In this document: piece after piece, positions 40,033-42,726 of the stretch
Layout of the letters: each line of letters opens with the position of its first letter
Position numbering within the stretch: the stretch's first letter is position 1
The notes under the pieces: model-generated
Databases searched by the model: none
Told to the model about the DNA's origin: nothing
Seen by the model: only the letters and a program-made list of their open reading frames with translations
Assembly (NCBI GenBank): GCA_020723925.1
Contig: DYHX01000007.1
Coordinates: forward strand, 1 to 42,726
Direction: 5' to 3'
Length of the DNA stretch: 42,726 nt
Origin: Nitrospira japonica
GTDB lineage: Bacteria; Nitrospirota; Thermodesulfovibrionia; Thermodesulfovibrionales; DYHX01
Program-made: the position numbers and the translations under genes

Positions 40033-40510
40033 GTTTTAACCTCATATCCCTCAGATAATCTATATGCATCTGCTCCTGTTCCATCATGTCTTTAAATATA
40101 ATCCCTGCATTGCTGTCTTCAGCACTCTCTGAAAGTTTTCTGTAGAGGCTATATGCCTTTCCCTCTATCTCGAGTGCAAGAATAAGGGCGCCGAGATCAT
40201 CGACGAATGTATAGTCTTCAAGCTTTTCTTCAAGGCCTTTCACTGGTATTGCACCTTCAACAAGCGGTGCAGGGATCCTTTTTTTGAACTCCTCGAACGA
40301 GGACATATCCCTATCTCCCTGAATAGACTGATAGAGGAACTGGATGTATTCCATATGTCTCCCTTCCCAGGCTGAGAGTTCCCCGAATGTTTTCTTAGCC
40401 TCCTCGTTTCGTGCCTTGACAGCGGCCTGTATGTAAAAATTGTTTGTCCCCTTTTCCATTATGTATGCTTCAATTAGTGCCTGAAGCATATCCTCCTTGC
40501 CTGTTATCAT
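40016..40510 (-). CDS. ferritin-like diiron protein
   Basis: The 164-aa protein shows two helix pairs with carboxylate/His ligands in ferritin-like order: AYIMEKGTNNFYI (Glu), AWEGRHMEYI (Glu-x2-His), LALEIEGKAYSLY (Glu) and MMEQEQMHIDYL (Glu-x2-His). There is no rubredoxin-type Cys domain, so it is not a full rubrerythrin. It could reduce peroxide or oxygen or handle iron. The start ATG at 40510 was chosen over GTG 40513 because of the GGAG spacing. Its location before an oxygen-labile fumarase is consistent with protecting or supplying iron (inference). Confidence 0.75.
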   Translation of the reverse strand: MITGKEDMLQALIEAYIMEKGTNNFYIQAAVKARNEEAKKTFGELSAWEGRHMEYIQFLYQSIQGDRDMSSFEEFKKRIPAPLVEGAIPVKGLEEKLEDYTFVDDLGALILALEIEGKAYSLYRKLSESAEDSNAGIIFKDMMEQEQMHIDYLRDMRLKLAETS

Positions 40511-40522
40511 CACCGTCTCCTT

Positions 40523-41305
40523 TTAGGATAAATCAGCAGGAGAGAACACGATCTCATCCCTGAATGACTTTATCAAATAGATGGTTTTCATTATCGCAGG
40601 GTCTTTTACATCTACCATTGCAGCATCAAGACCGGCACCTGCAAGGTAACTGAGAAAAGTAGAGTTCACCTTTGGCTTCAGGGCATTCGGAATGCCTGTT
40701 GAGACATTTGATATCCATGCTACTGTATTAATGGGTGGCTCTACCATCTCCTTCAGTGCCCTGATGCACTCGTAGGAGTTAAGGAGGTGCTCCTGGCCCA
40801 TCCCCCTGCCGATATGAACGATTGATGGGTCTGCAAACAATCTTGCATTTGGGATATCAGCAGCATTGGCCCTCTCTATCAGCTCCTCAAGGATCTGCAG
40901 CTTTGCTTCGAGAGATACTGGGATAGTTCCTTTCATTGCCCTCAGAATAAGGCTTGCCTTAAAGCGTGAGACAAGGTTGAGAACCTCCTCTCTGCCCCCT
41001 TCTTCTCCGGATATGAAATTGATTATCGGAGGTTCTTTGCAAAGGGTTATGGATTTCTTCAGTGCCTCGACATTTCTCGAATCAAGGGCGAGCCTGAGCC
41101 CTGTTGCCTCCTCTGCCGCCTCAACAGCCATCGGGAGAGTTTCCTCATCTCCACTTCCATCAAGAGAGCACTGGACATTTATTACCTCTGCTCCTGCATC
41201 AGAGAGTTCTTTTGAGAGGCTTGCAATAGCCTTCTTATCTTTCCTTTTAAGTGCCTCCATATAGGCTCTGTTCCTGGTATTGAGATTTTCTGCTATCACA
41301 ATCAT
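40523..41305 (-). CDS. pterin-binding methyltransferase (MeTr/AcsE-like)
   Basis: The 260-aa protein has the pterin-binding TIM-barrel pattern of methyltetrahydrofolate:corrinoid methyltransferases: IAENLNTRNRAYMEAL, a strand EVINVQCSL, LALDSRNVEALKKSI, IINFISGEEG and an end with DAAMVDVKDPAIMKTIYLIKSF. In acetogens this enzyme passes methyl groups to the corrinoid iron-sulfur protein of the Wood-Ljungdahl pathway. No CODH/ACS or corrinoid-protein genes are in the window, so its true partner is unknown; a demethylase or metE-like role is possible. It is the first gene of the minus-strand operon. Confidence 0.72.
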   Translation of the reverse strand: MIVIAENLNTRNRAYMEALKRKDKKAIASLSKELSDAGAEVINVQCSLDGSGDEETLPMAVEAAEEATGLRLALDSRNVEALKKSITLCKEPPIINFISGEEGGREEVLNLVSRFKASLILRAMKGTIPVSLEAKLQILEELIERANAADIPNARLFADPSIVHIGRGMGQEHLLNSYECIRALKEMVEPPINTVAWISNVSTGIPNALKPKVNSTFLSYLAGAGLDAAMVDVKDPAIMKTIYLIKSFRDEIVFSPADLS

Positions 41306-41619
41306 GTCTTTCCCCCTATCCGGGCCTGACAGCCCTCATATAAAGTATAAAGCCGACTTGTTATTGACAGGCAAATAAGTCATTTGCTTACTTAAGAGTA
41401 TATCATTTTATTACTATCCTTCAAGACCATGTCAAGGAAATAATATTTTTGGCTCATCACCTATTTTAGTGGGTGTTTGCAACTTATACACACTTTTAGT
41501 AGAATTTGTTTCAAAGGGTTGCAAGTTTTTGAACAGCCTCAAACAATAAAGGAGATGAAAGGGATTTTAATATCGATGCTTTTCTTAAAGTCTATATTAT
41601 TCTATTTTATGGAGGACAA
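41306..41619. other. 314-bp intergenic region, no gene
   Basis: This divergent gap separates the methyltransferase gene and the MscS gene. It is AT-rich, with a repeated TTGCAA word (in TTTGCAACTTATACAC and GGGTTGCAAGTTTTT) and an inverted stretch around AAATAAGTCATTTGCTTACTT. No consensus promoter pair with good spacing was identified. A short hydrophobic ORF near 41555 is not supported. Confidence 0.5.
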
Positions 41620-42663
41620 ATGGACATTAATTTAAAGAGGATGTTCATCCCTGCAATCGTAGCTCTGATATCCGTATCTGCATTATTTGTCATCAGGGGG
41701 ATTGCATTCAGACTTCTTCACAAATGGGCAGAGAGAACAGAAACAAAAATCGATGACATGGTAATTAAGTCATTGAAGACACCTTCCATCTATTGGTGTA
41801 TTGCAATTGGACTTTACATTGGTGTTGCAATCTCAGAGCTTCCAGAAAGGTATGTCTTTTATTTCAGCAAGACCATTCATGTAATTGTGATACTTTCCAT
41901 TACCATTGCAACAGCAAACCTATCAGGCAAGATATTCAAGAATTACATACAGAAGTCCAGCCTGCCAATTCCCACAACAGGCCTTGCATACGGGATATTA
42001 AAGGGGACAATCCTTGTTATAGGTTTGTTGATTATACTCAGCGTTCTCGGAATTTCAATAACCCCTCTCATTACAGCACTGGGCGTCGGAGGTCTTGCAG
42101 TTGCCCTTGCCCTTCAGGATACCCTGGCAAACCTCTTTGCAGGGATTCATATACTGGTTGAAAAATCCGTAAGGGTCGGAGACTTCATAAGGCTTGAGAC
42201 AGGACAGGAGGGCTATGTTGAGGACATCACATGGAGGACAACGAGGATAAGGATGCTTCCGAATAATATGGTCATAATTCCAAACAGCAAGCTTTCTCAG
42301 AGCATTGTGACAAATTATTATCTGCCTGAAAAACGGATGTCAATTCAAATCCCTATAAGTGTGAGCTATTCTTCTGATCCTGAAATAGTTGAAAGGACAC
42401 TCATTGAGGAGGCAAAAAAGGCTGCTGGCGAGATACCTGGTTTGCTTGGCGATCCTGAACCTATGGCAAGGTTTGTCCCCGGCTTTGGCGAGAGTTCCCT
42501 TGATTTCACTTTAGTCTGTCATGTTAAGGAGGTTACAGATCAGTATCCTGTTCAACATGAGTTAAGAAAGAGGATTTTTAAGAGATTTAAGGCGGAGGGA
42601 ATAGAAATACCATTCCCACATCGTACAGTTTACCTCAGAGAGGAAAAAGAATGGAAAACATAG
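41620..42663 (+). CDS. MscS-family mechanosensitive ion channel
   Basis: The 347-aa membrane protein has about five N-terminal helices followed by the MscS pore helix (TPLITALGVGGLAVALALQDTLANLFAGIHIL) and the beta domain (VRVGDFIRLETGQEGYVEDITWRTTRIRMLPNNMVIIPNSKLS). The C-terminal alpha/beta domain ends with FPHRTVYL. It opens on hypo-osmotic shock to release solutes. The start follows a strong GGAGG site. The gene ends near the window edge and no partner is seen. Confidence 0.93.
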   Translation: MDINLKRMFIPAIVALISVSALFVIRGIAFRLLHKWAERTETKIDDMVIKSLKTPSIYWCIAIGLYIGVAISELPERYVFYFSKTIHVIVILSITIATANLSGKIFKNYIQKSSLPIPTTGLAYGILKGTILVIGLLIILSVLGISITPLITALGVGGLAVALALQDTLANLFAGIHILVEKSVRVGDFIRLETGQEGYVEDITWRTTRIRMLPNNMVIIPNSKLSQSIVTNYYLPEKRMSIQIPISVSYSSDPEIVERTLIEEAKKAAGEIPGLLGDPEPMARFVPGFGESSLDFTLVCHVKEVTDQYPVQHELRKRIFKRFKAEGIEIPFPHRTVYLREEKEWKT

Positions 42664-42726
42664 TTGTCTGTCCGAAAATAGACATAGAAGGCAGGCATGG
42701 CAGGATTCATAATTTTTAGAATCGAC

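Noticed and set aside
41555-41635. hydrophobic short ORF upstream of mscS
   Set aside because: The SD-like GGAG directly abuts its ATG with no spacing, there is no conservation evidence, and it overlaps the mscS start region.
42651-42719. 22-aa ORF at the right edge
   Set aside because: It overlaps the end of mscS, has no ribosome-binding site and no recognisable features.

Overview
The window reads as a bacterial chromosome segment of moderate GC, with no rRNA, tRNA, integrase or phage genes. An LpxC-based outer membrane, periplasmic multiheme cytochromes, a tungstate importer, class I (iron-sulfur type) fumarase, a folate/corrinoid-type methyltransferase and an apparent SelW-like selenoprotein suggest a Gram-negative anaerobe or microaerophile. 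A Nitrospirota (Thermodesulfovibrio-like) or deltaproteobacterial-grade lineage would fit; this is inference from gene content, not a database match.

Layout. 0.1-3.6 kb: transport genes and decayed fragments (MFS transporter, truncated TauE, Na+/Ca2+ exchanger, MscS-type helix fragment, truncated glycerate kinase). 3.6-7.3 kb: a minus-strand operon of ECF sigma factor, ZAS anti-sigma factor, monoheme cytochrome c and a 12-heme cytochrome. 7.4-11 kb: a frameshifted mannosyl-3-phosphoglycerate phosphatase, glgC and two exported HEAT-repeat paralogs. 11-13.1 kb: chrA and a tauE-like gene, coupled. 13.2-18.9 kb: histidine kinase, lipoprotein and HD-GYP response regulator, running into hemH, the protoporphyrinogen oxidase gene and a DUF465 gene. 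19-23.2 kb: ilvD, ilvB and ilvN, followed by a DsrE-like gene. 23.8-26.3 kb: tupABC. 26.4-28.2 kb: a Crp/Fnr island with a haem-copper-oxidase-like membrane protein, a DUF1858 protein and a 42-aa CxxC protein missed by the ORF track, with two matching palindromic sites each placed near -41.5 of a predicted promoter. 28.4-31 kb: DEAD-box helicase, nfo and an in-frame-UGA SelW-like gene with a SECIS-like hairpin. 31.3-34.5 kb: wHTH/nucleotidyltransferase-like regulator, tiny histone-H1-like peptide, lpxC and tldD. 34.8-37.6 kb: mtnP, an NtrC-type regulator and a universal stress protein. 37.6-41.3 kb: a minus-strand operon of methyltransferase, ferritin-like protein, fumarase alpha and beta, and an NDUFA9-like reductase. 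41.6-42.7 kb: an MscS channel.

The most unusual property of the window is its repeat load. (i) Arrays with a 7-bp period, of unrelated sequences but the same period, occur at about ten loci, including three inside hemH, one at the frameshift in the phosphatase gene and one in the glycerate kinase fragment. Some occur as facing inverted arrays between genes. (ii) A ~217-bp multi-hairpin MITE-like element is present three times (one copy internally deleted), each time just upstream of a gene. (iii) C-rich/G-rich palindromes sit in frame inside the MFS gene and hemH and also between genes. (iv) Two-hairpin elements bounded by GTCATTC/GAATGAC-type ends supply, for example, the C-terminus of the phosphatase ORF. 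Several genes tolerate these insertions as extra peptide, resembling the situation described for Rickettsia palindromic elements.
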